From Lysobacterales bacterium (lineage in GTDB: Bacteria > Pseudomonadota > Gammaproteobacteria > Xanthomonadales > Rhodanobacteraceae), in NCBI GenBank assembly GCA_013298265.1, contig JAAFHE010000007.1, positions 3,544 through 18,008 of the forward strand: a stretch of 14,465 nt of DNA. Reading direction: 5' to 3'. Every line of letters begins with the position of its first letter. The stretch's first letter is position 1. The position numbers and the translations under genes are program-made. This document shows positions 1 through 8,087 of this stretch, one piece after another. The notes beneath the pieces were generated by a model. It did no database searches and was not told the DNA's origin. It saw only the letters and a program-made list of their open reading frames with translations.

Positions 1-43
1 AATGGTTTGATCGGACCCGAAAACAAACAGCAGTGGAGTTGCA

Positions 44-707
44 GTGCCATGTGCGTCCTGCGCGCGGTTCCTCGCGGTTGCCCTGGCCTGCGCTTTTCCA
101 GCACACGCCTCGGCGCTGCCATGGGAAGCATGGTCGAGCCCGTCGGCGCTGACTCCGCTCGATGCGCGCGAGCAGGTGCTGGAATGCTCGAGCTACTGCC
201 CTGGTGGCTGCCGCTACGACCGCGACAGGGCCGGGCCGGAAGGCCTGCCGGCGAATGGCACCCTGACCGCAGCCTGTGTCGCGGCGCCGCCGGCGAACAG
301 ATCGTCTTCGGCTGTCGTGCTCTGGGCGCGTTCATGCGCATCTGGGCGTGTTGTCGTGTCTGGATCCGGCGATCGGTGTGCGTTTCTATGTCGACCGTTC
401 CACTGTGCCGACGCTGGATTTGCCGCTGAACACGCTGGTCAACGGCAGCACGCCGCCTTTCGTGGCGGGACTGGTGCGCGGTCGCGTGGGTTCGAGCGGC
501 GGCTTCGTCGGCTACGTGCCGAGCACGCATGCGCAGGGACTGCGCATCGCGCTCAGCAATGCGGCCAGGACGCCGAATGCCTGCACCGGCAATGCCGATC
601 ATCTGCTCTGGTATCAGTTCACCTACCACCGGCTGCCGCCGGGCGCGGCCGTGACGAGTTTCACGCCGCAGGCGTGCTTGCGAGCTGGTTTGCGGCGAGC
701 GGCATGA
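44..707 (+). pseudogene. Frameshifted secreted-protein gene (unknown function)
   Basis: No single frame carries this gene. From a GTG at 44, one frame encodes a signal peptide-like start (MPCASCARFLAVALACAFPA...HASA) and then a Cys-rich stretch (ECSSYCPGGCRY). From about 280 to 345 the coding-like codons move to the frame one base earlier (GEQIVFGCRALGAFMRIW). From about 345 to the TGA at 705-707 they move to a third frame, ending in a Thr/Gly/Asn-rich segment with NGSTPPFVAGL and LLWYQFTYHRLPPG. An ATG at 49 in yet another frame could be the original start. The simplest reading is one exported protein of roughly 210-220 residues broken by at least two frameshifts, either true decay or sequencing error. 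I do not recognise the family. Its relation to the sigma factor gene 111 bp downstream is unknown. Confidence 0.45.
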
Positions 708-762
708 GCGATGCGGCGTCGGCGGATCGGCGGCGCGCGGCATCCGGACTCCACCATACCCC

Positions 763-792
763 GCGACACAACCTGTAACGTTCGGGCACAAT
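763..792 (+). promoter_or_regulatory. Possible sigma-70 promoter for the sigma factor/kinase unit
   Basis: A GCGACA box (763-768, 4/6 to TTGACA) lies 18 bp upstream of CACAAT (787-792, 4/6 to TATAAT). A start near 799 would leave a leader of about 20 nt before the ATG at 819. There is no clear Shine-Dalgarno sequence. This is a by-eye match in GC-rich DNA and therefore weak. Confidence 0.3.
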
Positions 793-818
793 CTGGGCGT
801 CCAGTCCCCGGTCCACTC

Positions 819-1376
819 ATGTCCGACGTCGGCGATGTAACCCAATTGCTGCAGGCCTGGCGCGGTGGCGACCGCCTCGCGCTGGAGCGGCTGATGCCGC
901 GGCTGTACGACACCCTGCGCGAGATGGCGTCGATGCGTCTGCGGCGCGAAGGCGCGCAGCAGACCCTGGAACCGACCGCGCTGGTGCACGAAGCGCTGGT
1001 GCGGCTGCTCGGCGCCGACACCGACTGGCAGAACCGCGCGCATTTTCTTGCGCTTGCGGCCATGCATATGCGCTCGGTGCTCGTGGATCAGGCACGTTCG
1101 CGCCTGTCGGCCAAGCGCGGCGGCGACATCGTCGTCGTCACGCTCAGTCACGCGGAAGCCTGCGAAGGCCAGCGCATCGAACTGGACCTGATCGCCTTGG
1201 ATCAGGCCCTGAACCAGCTCCACGACGAGGACCAGCGCGTCGCGCGCATCGTCGAGATGAGTTACTTCGCCGGCATGGAGCGCGAGGAGATCGCGGCCGT
1301 GGTCGGCATCTCCGTGCCGACCGTGGATCGCGACCTGCGCTTTGCGCGGGCCTGGCTCAATCGCGTCCTGAGCTGA
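819..1376 (+). CDS. ECF-type RNA polymerase sigma factor (ECF43-like, kinase-linked)
   Basis: A 185-residue alternative sigma factor that would direct RNA polymerase to a dedicated set of promoters. Region 2 spans about residues 8-85 and carries the family signature TLEPTALVHEALVRL (49-63). Region 4 is a C-terminal helix-turn-helix at about 150-180 (EREEIAAVVGISVPTVDRDL). The pattern matches the 'sigma-70, ECF family' group with the PTALVHEA motif (TIGR02999-like), in which no anti-sigma gene is adjacent and a Ser/Thr kinase is encoded instead. In characterised ECF43 members, phosphorylation of a threonine in region 2.2 supplies the negative charge needed to bind core polymerase; T49 and T53 are the candidates here. 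I chose ATG 819 because an in-frame start at 711 would add 36 Arg-rich, non-conserved residues. The kinase gene follows after 8 bp. Confidence 0.9.
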   Translation: MSDVGDVTQLLQAWRGGDRLALERLMPRLYDTLREMASMRLRREGAQQTLEPTALVHEALVRLLGADTDWQNRAHFLALAAMHMRSVLVDQARSRLSAKRGGDIVVVTLSHAEACEGQRIELDLIALDQALNQLHDEDQRVARIVEMSYFAGMEREEIAAVVGISVPTVDRDLRFARAWLNRVLS

Positions 1377-1384
1377 CCGCGGCC

Positions 1385-4207
1385 ATGGCCACCGGGTCGC
1401 GCTTTGCGCAGCTGCGCCGGCTATTCGAGGAAGTCTGCGACCTCGCGCCCGAAGCGCGTCTGGCCCATCTGCGCCAGAGCGGGGAAAGCACCGACGTCGT
1501 CGCCGAAGTCGAGGCGCTGATCGCCGCGGAGACACGCGGGCTGAGCCGCGTCGTGACGCCGGTCGCCGCGATCCTTGCGCAGCTACCTGAAACCGAGCTC
1601 GGTCTCGGTGATCGCGTCGGTGCTTACCGGCTCGTGGAAAAGCTCGCGAGCGGCGGGATGGGCACGGTCTACCGCGCCGAGCGCGCTGATGGCCACTTCC
1701 AGCAGCAGGCGGCGATCAAGCTGCTGCGTGGAATACCGACCGAGGACGCGCTGTCGCTGCTGGCGGCGGAACGGCAGATCCTCGCCGGTCTGCAGCATCC
1801 GCACATCGCGCGCCTGCTCGACGGCGGCGCGACGCCGGGCGGCCAGCCCTACCTCGTGATGGAGTTCGTCGAAGGCATCGCGATCGATCGCTGGTGCGCC
1901 GAGCACGGCCTGCGCCTGAAGGCGCGGCTGCGGCTGTTCCGCAATGTCTGCCGCGCGGTCGCGTTCGCGCACCAGCGCCTGATCGTGCATTGCGACCTGA
2001 AGCCCTCGAATGTGCTGGTGCGTGCCGACGGTGCGCCGGTGCTGCTCGATTTCGGTATCGCGCGCGCGCTGGACCGCACGAGCACGCGGCCCGGCGATGC
2101 GTATTACACGCCGGGTTATGCCAGTCCCGAGCAGATGGCCGGCGCGCCGGTCAGCGTGGTCAGTGACGTGTACTCGCTGGGCCTGATCCTGTTCGAGCTG
2201 GTCAGCGGCCGCAAGGCGCGGCTGGATGCGAACGACCGCACGGTCACCCTTCTGTCGCATGGGCAGCGCCGTGCCAGCGAACTGGCCGGCGAGCAGTGCA
2301 CCTGGCGTCGCGAGCTGCACGGTGATATCGACGCCATCATCCAGCGTGCGACCTCGCAGCATCCGGGCCTGCGTTATGCCTCGGCCGACGCGCTCGCGTC
2401 TGACATCGAGCGGCATCTCGACAAGAAGACGGTGTATGCGCGCGCACCGACCTTGCGCTATCGCCTGGGCCGCCTGGCGCGGCGGCGCTGGCCCCTGTTC
2501 ACGGCCGGTGCGGCGATCGTGGTCATGGCGGCGGGCTTCAGCGTGAGCCTGATCAATGAGCGCGACCGGGCGCTTGCGGCGGAAATAGAGGCGCGCGGTC
2601 AGCGCGACCGTGCGCTTGCGGCGGAACGCCAGGCGCTCAGTCAGGCCGAAACGGCGAAGCAGGTCAGCGCATTCCTGATTTCGATCTTCGAGTTCGCGAA
2701 TCCGGAGAAGAACACCAAGCAGCGCGATGTCCGAGCCCGCGACATGCTGGAGGAAGGCACACGCAAGCTCGCGGCCAGCCTGAACGACCGGCCCGACGTC
2801 AAGGGTCGTCTGCTGGGTGTTCTGGCGCGGGCGTGGGACCAGGCCGGTGAGCCCAAGCGAGCGATGGAGCTGTATCGCGACAGCATCGCGCAATGGCAGC
2901 AGGCCGGCGCGTCGTTCGATGCCGAGCGCGCGCGCATGCTGGCCGATCTCGCGGTGATGGAGACGAACAACGGGCGCAGGTTCGACGCGGAAAAGACCGC
3001 CCAGGAAGCGCTGGCCCTGCGTCAAGCCGCGACGCCGCCGGACGAGTCGGAGCTGGCGGACTCCTGGAACACGCTGGGCCTCGTGGTGCGCGGTATCGGC
3101 GGCCGTGACGCCGAAGCCGAGAGCTATCTCAAGCGTGCGCTGGAAGTGCGCCGACAGATGGGGGGCAATACGCTGGCCATAATGCACAACCTGGCCGGTG
3201 TCTACGCCAACCAGGGCAAGCTCGACGAAGCGATCGCCATGCACGAGCAGGTCCTGGCCGCCAAGCGCACGCTCTACGGCACCGATGAACATCCGTCCGT
3301 GCTGCACAGCCTGGACGGCTACGCCCGTGCGCTCGCCGGCAAGAAGCGCTACGACGAGGCGGTCGCGATGCAGCAGCAGGCGCTGGCGCTGCGCTTGCGC
3401 TTCGCCGGCAGCGAGAGCGACGGTGTGGCGGTGAGCTACACCGATCTGGGCTGGGTGCTGCAGGATGCCGGCCGCTACGCTGAAGCGATCCAGGCATTGC
3501 GTGAGTCGCTGCGCCTGCGCCGGACCGATCCGAATACCGTGCCGGCCAATCTGGTGCAGGCAGTGAACAATCTCGGTGTGGCGCTGGAGGAAACCGGTGA
3601 CTTGGCCGCGGCCGAGCCGCTGCTGCGTGAGTCGCTGCGCCTGCGGCGGCAGATTTTTCCCGACGACGACGCGGCTGTGCTGCGCGGCGAGCACAACCTC
3701 GCGCGTTTGCTGCTGCGTCGTGGACAGATGGAAGAAGCCCGGCCGCTGGTGGAGCATTCGCTGGCCGGCCGTCGCGCGCGGCTCAGCGCAACCCATATCG
3801 ATCTCGGACGCTCGCTGCTGCTGCGGGTCGAATTGCTGCGTCGCGAAGGCAAGCTGGGCGATGCCGAAGCCGCGCTGGCGGAGCTCGACGCGGCGCAGGT
3901 GCAGGCGGACGGCAGTCTGCGTGGACAGCGCGAGCGCGAGCGCGCGCGGCTCGCCGTTGCGCGACGCCAGCCCGACGCCGCGCTGGCCGCCTTTCGTGCC
4001 GAGTACGCGTTGTTCGTCGAGCACTACGGCGAGCGCCATCCGCTGACGGCGGCGGCGGCGCTGGACCTCGCCGAGGCGCTTCGGACCGGTGGCGACGCCG
4101 CGGCGGCTAAAGCGCTGGTCGATGCCAACGCCGCCCCGATCGAACAGACCTTCACGGTAGGCTCGAGCGAGCGGCGCCGGCTGAAGGCCCTGCGCGGCCG
4201 CTCGTAG
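1385..4207 (+). CDS. Membrane Ser/Thr protein kinase with C-terminal TPR domain
   Basis: A 940-residue protein. The N-terminal part (about 1-80) resembles the small helical segment common before these kinases. The Hanks-type kinase domain spans about 80-345: Gly-rich loop LASGGMGTV (87-95), catalytic Lys112 (AAIKLL), HCDLKPSN (202-209) with catalytic Asp204, and DFG (222-224). HRD is HCD, so this is a non-RD kinase. One membrane helix (about 369-391) follows, then a charged coiled-coil stretch with a 14-residue duplication (393-420), then many tetratricopeptide repeats (about 470-900, for example [16 protein letters not shown]). The kinase is therefore cytoplasmic and the TPR half would lie across the membrane as a sensor or docking region. 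It sits 8 bp after the sigma factor gene with no clear ribosome site, suggesting one transcript and coupled translation. Its likely substrate is that sigma factor, by analogy with PknS/EcfK and PknT/EcfP. The TPR ligand is unknown. Confidence 0.92.
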   Translation: MATGSRFAQLRRLFEEVCDLAPEARLAHLRQSGESTDVVAEVEALIAAETRGLSRVVTPVAAILAQLPETELGLGDRVGAYRLVEKLASGGMGTVYRAERADGHFQQQAAIKLLRGIPTEDALSLLAAERQILAGLQHPHIARLLDGGATPGGQPYLVMEFVEGIAIDRWCAEHGLRLKARLRLFRNVCRAVAFAHQRLIVHCDLKPSNVLVRADGAPVLLDFGIARALDRTSTRPGDAYYTPGYASPEQMAGAPVSVVSDVYSLGLILFELVSGRKARLDANDRTVTLLSHGQRRASELAGEQCTWRRELHGDIDAIIQRATSQHPGLRYASADALASDIERHLDKKTVYARAPTLRYRLGRLARRRWPLFTAGAAIVVMAAGFSVSLINERDRALAAEIEARGQRDRALAAERQALSQAETAKQVSAFLISIFEFANPEKNTKQRDVRARDMLEEGTRKLAASLNDRPDVKGRLLGVLARAWDQAGEPKRAMELYRDSIAQWQQAGASFDAERARMLADLAVMETNNGRRFDAEKTAQEALALRQAATPPDESELADSWNTLGLVVRGIGGRDAEAESYLKRALEVRRQMGGNTLAIMHNLAGVYANQGKLDEAIAMHEQVLAAKRTLYGTDEHPSVLHSLDGYARALAGKKRYDEAVAMQQQALALRLRFAGSESDGVAVSYTDLGWVLQDAGRYAEAIQALRESLRLRRTDPNTVPANLVQAVNNLGVALEETGDLAAAEPLLRESLRLRRQIFPDDDAAVLRGEHNLARLLLRRGQMEEARPLVEHSLAGRRARLSATHIDLGRSLLLRVELLRREGKLGDAEAALAELDAAQVQADGSLRGQRERERARLAVARRQPDAALAAFRAEYALFVEHYGERHPLTAAAALDLAEALRTGGDAAAAKALVDANAAPIEQTFTVGSSERRRLKALRGRS

Positions 4208-4334
4208 CGGGTGCTGCGACGGCCTGTCCGGTCCTGCTTCGCCGCCTCAAGCGGCGGCAAGGCCGCCTGGGCGTGCACCGGTCGGGCGCTGTGTGCCGGC
4301 ACGTCTGCCGGGCGACTTTCCGCGGCGCTTCGGC

Positions 4335-4340
4335 GACAAT
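4335..4340 (+). promoter_or_regulatory. Possible -10 box of the tkt promoter
   Basis: GACAAT (4/6 to TATAAT) lies 88 bp before the transketolase ATG. The best -35 at 17 bp spacing is GCGACT (4312-4317), only 3/6. If used, transcription would begin near 4347, upstream of the hairpin at 4361-4385, which would then lie inside the tkt leader. Weak by-eye call. Confidence 0.25.
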
Positions 4341-4360
4341 AGCGCCCCTTTGCGGCAGCC

Positions 4361-4385
4361 CCGGCCCGCCCGGGCCCGGTTTTCT
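4361..4385 (+). terminator. Rho-independent terminator or tkt leader attenuator
   Basis: CCGGCCC (4361-4367) pairs with GGGCC-C-GG (4372-4379, one bulged C) around a GCCC loop and is followed at once by TTTTCT (4380-4385). It is one of the few GC hairpins with a T-run in the window. It lies 153 nt after the kinase stop and 43 nt before the tkt ATG. It can end the sigma/kinase transcript, or attenuate tkt if tkt transcription starts upstream of it. Confidence 0.5.
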
Positions 4386-4428
4386 GCACCGGCCGCCGCC
4401 ACCGCTTTTCTTTCCGCCGGGTCTACCC

Positions 4429-6423
4429 ATGTCTAGCCGTCAAGAACTCGCCAACGCCATCCGTGCGCTGTCCATGGATGCGGTCGAAGCTGCCAAATCC
4501 GGCCATCCGGGCATGCCCATGGGCATGGCCGACATCGCCGAAGTGCTGTGGAACGATTTCCTGAGCCACAACCCGAAGAACCCGGACTGGTTCAACCGCG
4601 ACCGCTTCGTGCTGTCCAACGGCCACGGTTCGATGCTGCTGTATTCGCTGCTGCACCTGACCGGTTACGACCTGCCGATCGAAGAGCTGAAGCATTTCCG
4701 CCAGCTGCATTCGCGCACCGCCGGTCACCCGGAGCGGCACGAAACCCCCGGCGTGGAAACCACGACGGGTCCGCTGGGACAGGGACTGGCCAACGCGGTC
4801 GGCATGGCACTCGCGGAAAAAGTCCTGGCCGTTCGCTTCAACCGTCCCGACCACGCGATCGTCGACCATACGACGTATGTGTTCCTCGGCGACGGCTGCC
4901 TCATGGAAGGCATCTCGCACGAGGTCTGCTCGCTCGCCGGCACCTTCAAGCTCGGCAAGCTGATCGCGCTCTACGACGACAACAACATCTCCATCGACGG
5001 CAAGGTCGGCGGCTGGTTCACCGACGACACGACCCGGCGCTTCGAAGCCTATGGCTGGAACGTACTGCACGTCGATGGCCATGATGCGGCTGCGATCAGG
5101 TCAGCCATCGTCTCGGCCCGCAGCGACGCCGACAAGCCGACGCTGATCCGTTGCAAGACCATCATCGGCTACGGCGCGCCGAACAAGCAGAACACGGAAG
5201 GTGCGCACGGCGCGCCGCTGGGCAAGGACGAGATCGCGCTCACGCGCGAAAAGCTGGGCTGGCACCACGCCCCGTTCGTTGTGCCCGAGGATATCTACGC
5301 GGCCTGGAACGCCCAGGCCAAGGGTGCCGAGCGCGAAGCGAACTGGAACGCGCTGTTCGATCGCTACCGCACCGCGTTTCCGGAACTGGCGGCCGAGTTT
5401 GAACGCCGCGTCAAGGGCGAGCTGCCGGCCGACTGGGCTGCGCACGCGGACGCCTACGTGGCGAAACTGCAGGCCGAAGGTCCGGTCGTCGCGTCGCGCA
5501 AGGCCTCACAGATGGCGCTGGATGCGTTCGGTCCCCTGCTGCCGGAACTGATCGGCGGATCGGCCGACCTGGCCCATTCCAATCTGACTTTGTGGAAAGG
5601 TTCCAAGGACGTCAATTCCGGCGACGCCAACGCGAACTACATCTACTTCGGCGTGCGCGAGTTCGGCATGACCGCGATCGCCAACGGCATGGCGCTGCAC
5701 GGCGGCTTCATTCCGTACGACGCGACCTTCCTGGTCTTTTCCGACTACGCGCGCAATGCCGTGCGCATGTCGGCGCTGATCCCGGCGCATGCGATCCACG
5801 TCTATACGCACGACTCCATCGGTCTGGGCGAAGACGGCCCGACGCACCAGCCGATCGAACATCTGGCCAGCCTGCGCTACATCCCGAACAACCGCGTCTG
5901 GCGGCCCTGCGACGCGGTCGAATCGGCGATCAGCTGGAGGTCCGCGATAGAGCGCAAGTCCGGTCCGTCCTGCCTCGTGTTCTCGCGCCAGAACCTGCAG
6001 CACCAGCTGCGCACCAACGAGCAGCTCGCCGACGTGGCGCGCGGCGGCTACGTGCTCAGCGAGCCGAACGATGCGAAATTCCAGGCCATCCTGATCGCGA
6101 CCGGCTCGGAAGTCGGCCTCGCGATGGATGCCATGCGCACGCTGGAACTGCAGGGCGTGCGTGTACGCGTCGTGTCGATGCCGTGCACCGAGGAATTCGA
6201 CGCGCAGCCGGCCGAATACCGCGAGGCCGTGCTGCCGTCCTGGTGCCGCGCGCGTATCGCGATCGAAGCGGCGCATCCGGATTTCTGGCGCAAGTACGTC
6301 GGCCTCGATGGCGAAGTCATCGGCATCGCGAGCTTCGGCGCATCGGCGCCGGCGGACAAGCTGTTCGCGTATTTCGGCTTCAGCGTGGAGCGCATCGTCG
6401 ACGCGGTGAAGGCGCGCCTCTGA
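4429..6423 (+). CDS. tkt: Transketolase
   Basis: A 664-residue thiamine-diphosphate enzyme that moves two-carbon ketol units between sugar phosphates (xylulose-5-P with ribose-5-P or erythrose-4-P) in the cytosolic non-oxidative pentose phosphate pathway. Length and spacing match the E. coli enzyme. Visible residues include His26 in SGHPGMPMG, the TPP/metal motif GDG (154-156) to NN (185-186), [17 protein letters not shown], the cofactor-activating Glu411 in REFGMTAI, the [14 protein letters not shown] substrate loop and SRQNLQ. The ATG at 4429 gives the conserved [20 protein letters not shown] start; extending in frame to 4273 would add a Pro/Gly-rich, unconserved tail. No strong Shine-Dalgarno sequence is present. 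The stop is 1 bp before the fpr start. The leader carries a terminator-like hairpin. Confidence 0.98.
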   Translation: MSSRQELANAIRALSMDAVEAAKSGHPGMPMGMADIAEVLWNDFLSHNPKNPDWFNRDRFVLSNGHGSMLLYSLLHLTGYDLPIEELKHFRQLHSRTAGHPERHETPGVETTTGPLGQGLANAVGMALAEKVLAVRFNRPDHAIVDHTTYVFLGDGCLMEGISHEVCSLAGTFKLGKLIALYDDNNISIDGKVGGWFTDDTTRRFEAYGWNVLHVDGHDAAAIRSAIVSARSDADKPTLIRCKTIIGYGAPNKQNTEGAHGAPLGKDEIALTREKLGWHHAPFVVPEDIYAAWNAQAKGAEREANWNALFDRYRTAFPELAAEFERRVKGELPADWAAHADAYVAKLQAEGPVVASRKASQMALDAFGPLLPELIGGSADLAHSNLTLWKGSKDVNSGDANANYIYFGVREFGMTAIANGMALHGGFIPYDATFLVFSDYARNAVRMSALIPAHAIHVYTHDSIGLGEDGPTHQPIEHLASLRYIPNNRVWRPCDAVESAISWRSAIERKSGPSCLVFSRQNLQHQLRTNEQLADVARGGYVLSEPNDAKFQAILIATGSEVGLAMDAMRTLELQGVRVRVVSMPCTEEFDAQPAEYREAVLPSWCRARIAIEAAHPDFWRKYVGLDGEVIGIASFGASAPADKLFAYFGFSVERIVDAVKARL

Positions 6424-6424
6424 C

Positions 6425-7201
6425 ATGGCGGCGTTCGAGACGGAACGTGTGCTGGCTGTGCGGCACTGGAACGAACACCTGTTCAGTTTCACGTGCACGC
6501 GCGACGCAGGACTGCGCTTCGAGAACGGCCAGTTCCTCATGATCGGCCTGATGGTCGAGGGGCGGCCGCTGGTGCGCGCGTACAGCGTCGCCAGCGCCAA
6601 CTACGAGGAGCACCTGGAGTTCTTCAGCATCAAGGTGCCGAACGGTCCGCTCACCTCGCGCCTGCAGCACCTGAAGGAAGGCGACGAGATCCTGATCAGC
6701 CGCAAGCCCACCGGCACGCTGCTGCTGACGGATCTCAAGCCCGGACGTCATCTGTACCTGCTGTCGACGGGAACGGGCCTGGCCCCGTTCCTGTCGGTGA
6801 TCCGCGATCCGGAAACCTACGAGCGCTTCGGCAAGGTCGTGCTGACCCACGGTGTGCGCAACGTCGACGATCTGGCCTATCGCGACTACATCGAGCAGGA
6901 ATTGCCGCAGCACGAATACCTCGGCGAGATGGTGCGCGAGAAGTTGCTGTACTACCCGACCGTCACGCGCGAGCCGTTCCACCATCAGGGCCGCCTCGAC
7001 GAACTGCTGGCCAGCGGCAAGCTCAGCGCCGACCTAGGCCTGCCGCCGCTTGATGTGGCCAACGACCGCGCGATGATCTGCGGCAGCCCGGCCATGCTGT
7101 CGTCGCTATCGCAGCTGCTGGACAGTCGCGGCTTCCAGGTCTCCCCGCGTATCGGCACGCCGGGTGACTATGTGATCGAGCGTGCGTTTGTGGAGAAGTA
7201 G
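6425..7201 (+). CDS. fpr: Ferredoxin (flavodoxin)-NADP+ reductase
   Basis: A 258-residue cytosolic FAD enzyme that shuttles electrons between NADP(H) and ferredoxin or flavodoxin, usually from NADPH to ferredoxin in heterotrophic bacteria. The FAD-binding motif RAYS is at 51-54 and the NADP-binding loop GTGLAP at 116-121. MICGSPAML in the C-terminal lobe and the terminal AFVEK are typical of bacterial subfamily fpr, which ends close to the flavin ring. The ATG follows the tkt stop by one base (TGA-C-ATG), so translation is probably coupled and both proteins come from one transcript. Both enzymes bear on NADPH and pentose-phosphate balance, which may explain the pairing, though that is inference. 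Confidence 0.96.
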   Translation: MAAFETERVLAVRHWNEHLFSFTCTRDAGLRFENGQFLMIGLMVEGRPLVRAYSVASANYEEHLEFFSIKVPNGPLTSRLQHLKEGDEILISRKPTGTLLLTDLKPGRHLYLLSTGTGLAPFLSVIRDPETYERFGKVVLTHGVRNVDDLAYRDYIEQELPQHEYLGEMVREKLLYYPTVTREPFHHQGRLDELLASGKLSADLGLPPLDVANDRAMICGSPAMLSSLSQLLDSRGFQVSPRIGTPGDYVIERAFVEK

Positions 7202-7204
7202 CGC

Positions 7205-7309
7205 CCATCGTCGTGCCGCGGCAGATGCCTGCCCGGCGCCGTTGAAGCAACAGGACGCGTCGACGATGGCGGCAGTCGGCGCGGCGGGCCGGGAAACCGG
7301 TCTCGTCGA
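7205..7309 (+). repeat. Competing inverted repeats after fpr
   Basis: CCATCGTCG (7205-7213) is the exact reverse complement of CGACGATGG (7261-7269). The overlapping TCGACGA (7260-7266) is also the exact complement of TCGTCGA (7303-7309), which encloses a CCGG-GAAA-CCGG hairpin (7289-7300). The two long pairings exclude each other. No T-run follows, so it is not a classical terminator. The rest of the 7202-7397 gap shows no gene. Confidence 0.45.
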
Positions 7310-7397
7310 ACGCCGGTAGTTCGTTTCGTTCCTGTTGCCGGGGCTCCTGATACGGCAATCTACGGCGTCATACTTGTACGCTGCGACGGTCTCATCC

Positions 7398-7937
7398 ATG
7401 AGCTCTTCCGACCTGTCTGCCCGATCCGTATGGTCGTCCCCATGGGGCTGGTATCTGGCGGCGCTGCTGCCGATCTGGACCGGCTACTTCATGTACAAGG
7501 TGGAAGCGAGCGAACACGAGCGGCTGCGCCTGTATAGTCCGGTCCAGGCGGTTGGCGAATTCGTGAGCGCCGAGTGCGTCCGGCCTCGCAAGCGCAGCTA
7601 TCAGGAGTACTGGCTGACGACGACGTATGCGTTCGTCGCCGCCGGCTACGTGAGCTACGAGGAGCAGACAACCCCGGAACCGCGGTCCGCGCCGACGTTC
7701 AAGGCAGTGGACTGGGTCCAGTATTCATCCCAGTCCGAATGCGAGACCGCTTTGTCCGTCGTACGCTCGGCGAAAGCGCCGCACCCGGTCTGGTTCGAAA
7801 AAGGCCATCCACATTCGTCGAAGACGACGCTGGAGGAACCGGACAGCACGCGCTTTTTCTGGATTTGGCTGGGTGCGATACCGCTGGTCCTGACCGGCGT
7901 CATCCTGAGCCTGCGACGGCGTTCCCGGTCCGGCTGA
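7398..7937 (+). CDS. Two-TM membrane protein, DUF3592-like
   Basis: A 179-residue protein with a membrane helix near each end (about 15-33, PWGWYLAALLPIWTGYFMY; about 153-172, FFWIWLGAIPLVLTGVILSL). Between them is a roughly 115-residue soluble domain, and the tail RRRSRSG is basic. The layout and the VWFEKGHPHSSKTTLEEP segment just before the second helix resemble DUF3592 proteins, where a 'V.Y.P.NP..S.L' motif occupies that place. Function is unknown. The ATG at 7398 places the first helix at the usual distance; an in-frame start at 7335 would add 21 less plausible residues. It stands alone between fpr (196 bp upstream) and the BlaI unit (150 bp downstream). Confidence 0.75.
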   Translation: MSSSDLSARSVWSSPWGWYLAALLPIWTGYFMYKVEASEHERLRLYSPVQAVGEFVSAECVRPRKRSYQEYWLTTTYAFVAAGYVSYEEQTTPEPRSAPTFKAVDWVQYSSQSECETALSVVRSAKAPHPVWFEKGHPHSSKTTLEEPDSTRFFWIWLGAIPLVLTGVILSLRRRSRSG

Positions 7938-8043
7938 GACACCTACGCTGCGGCACACCGGCAGTGCCTCGGCGGCGAAGCGTTCCTGCTCTCCGTCGCG
8001 GCGCAAGATCCCGCTGGTTCTGTGGTCATCTTGCGTGTCAACT

Positions 8044-8084
8044 GATTACGTGCGTAAATGCATCAACTGTTTACGTGTGTAATC
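8044..8084 (+). promoter_or_regulatory. Paired BlaI/MecI-type operators with overlapping promoter
   Basis: Two dyads lie 25 bp apart: TTACG-TG-CGTAA (8046-8057) and TTACGTGTGTAA (8071-8082). Both fit the TTAC(A/G)..TGTAA-like operators of BlaI and MecI repressors. The 15-bp blocks 8044-8058 and 8070-8084 are also near-perfect reverse complements of each other. Promoter-like boxes are embedded: TTGCGT at 8031-8036, and TGTAAT (8078-8083) only 4 nt before the blaI-type ATG. Repressor binding should block transcription of its own gene. Confidence 0.75.
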
Positions 8085-8087
8085 AAA

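Noticed and set aside
711..818. Longer start for the sigma factor
   Set aside because: It adds 36 Arg-rich residues before the conserved region 2 and overlaps the probable promoter.
1583..4039. 818-residue open frame on the minus strand, opposite the kinase gene
   Set aside because: It lies wholly antisense to a well-supported kinase/TPR gene. Its product is Gln/Arg/His-rich with no domain, as expected when high-GC codon bias removes stops from the complementary frame.
4241..4255. GCCGC-CTCAA-GCGGC hairpin after the kinase gene as its terminator
   Set aside because: The stem is only 5-6 bp and has no T-run; the hairpin at 4361-4385 is the better candidate.
4273..4428. N-terminal extension of transketolase by 52 residues
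   Set aside because: The added residues are Pro/Gly/Arg-rich and unlike the family; the hairpin with T-run lies in this stretch, and ATG 4429 gives the canonical start.
5506..6600. 364-residue minus-strand frame across tkt and fpr
   Set aside because: It is antisense to two clearly identified enzymes and shows no domain or signal.
8058..8087. Upstream ATG as start of the BlaI-type repressor
   Set aside because: It directly abuts the first operator dyad and would add ten residues not typical of the family, which begins at MPISEAE.
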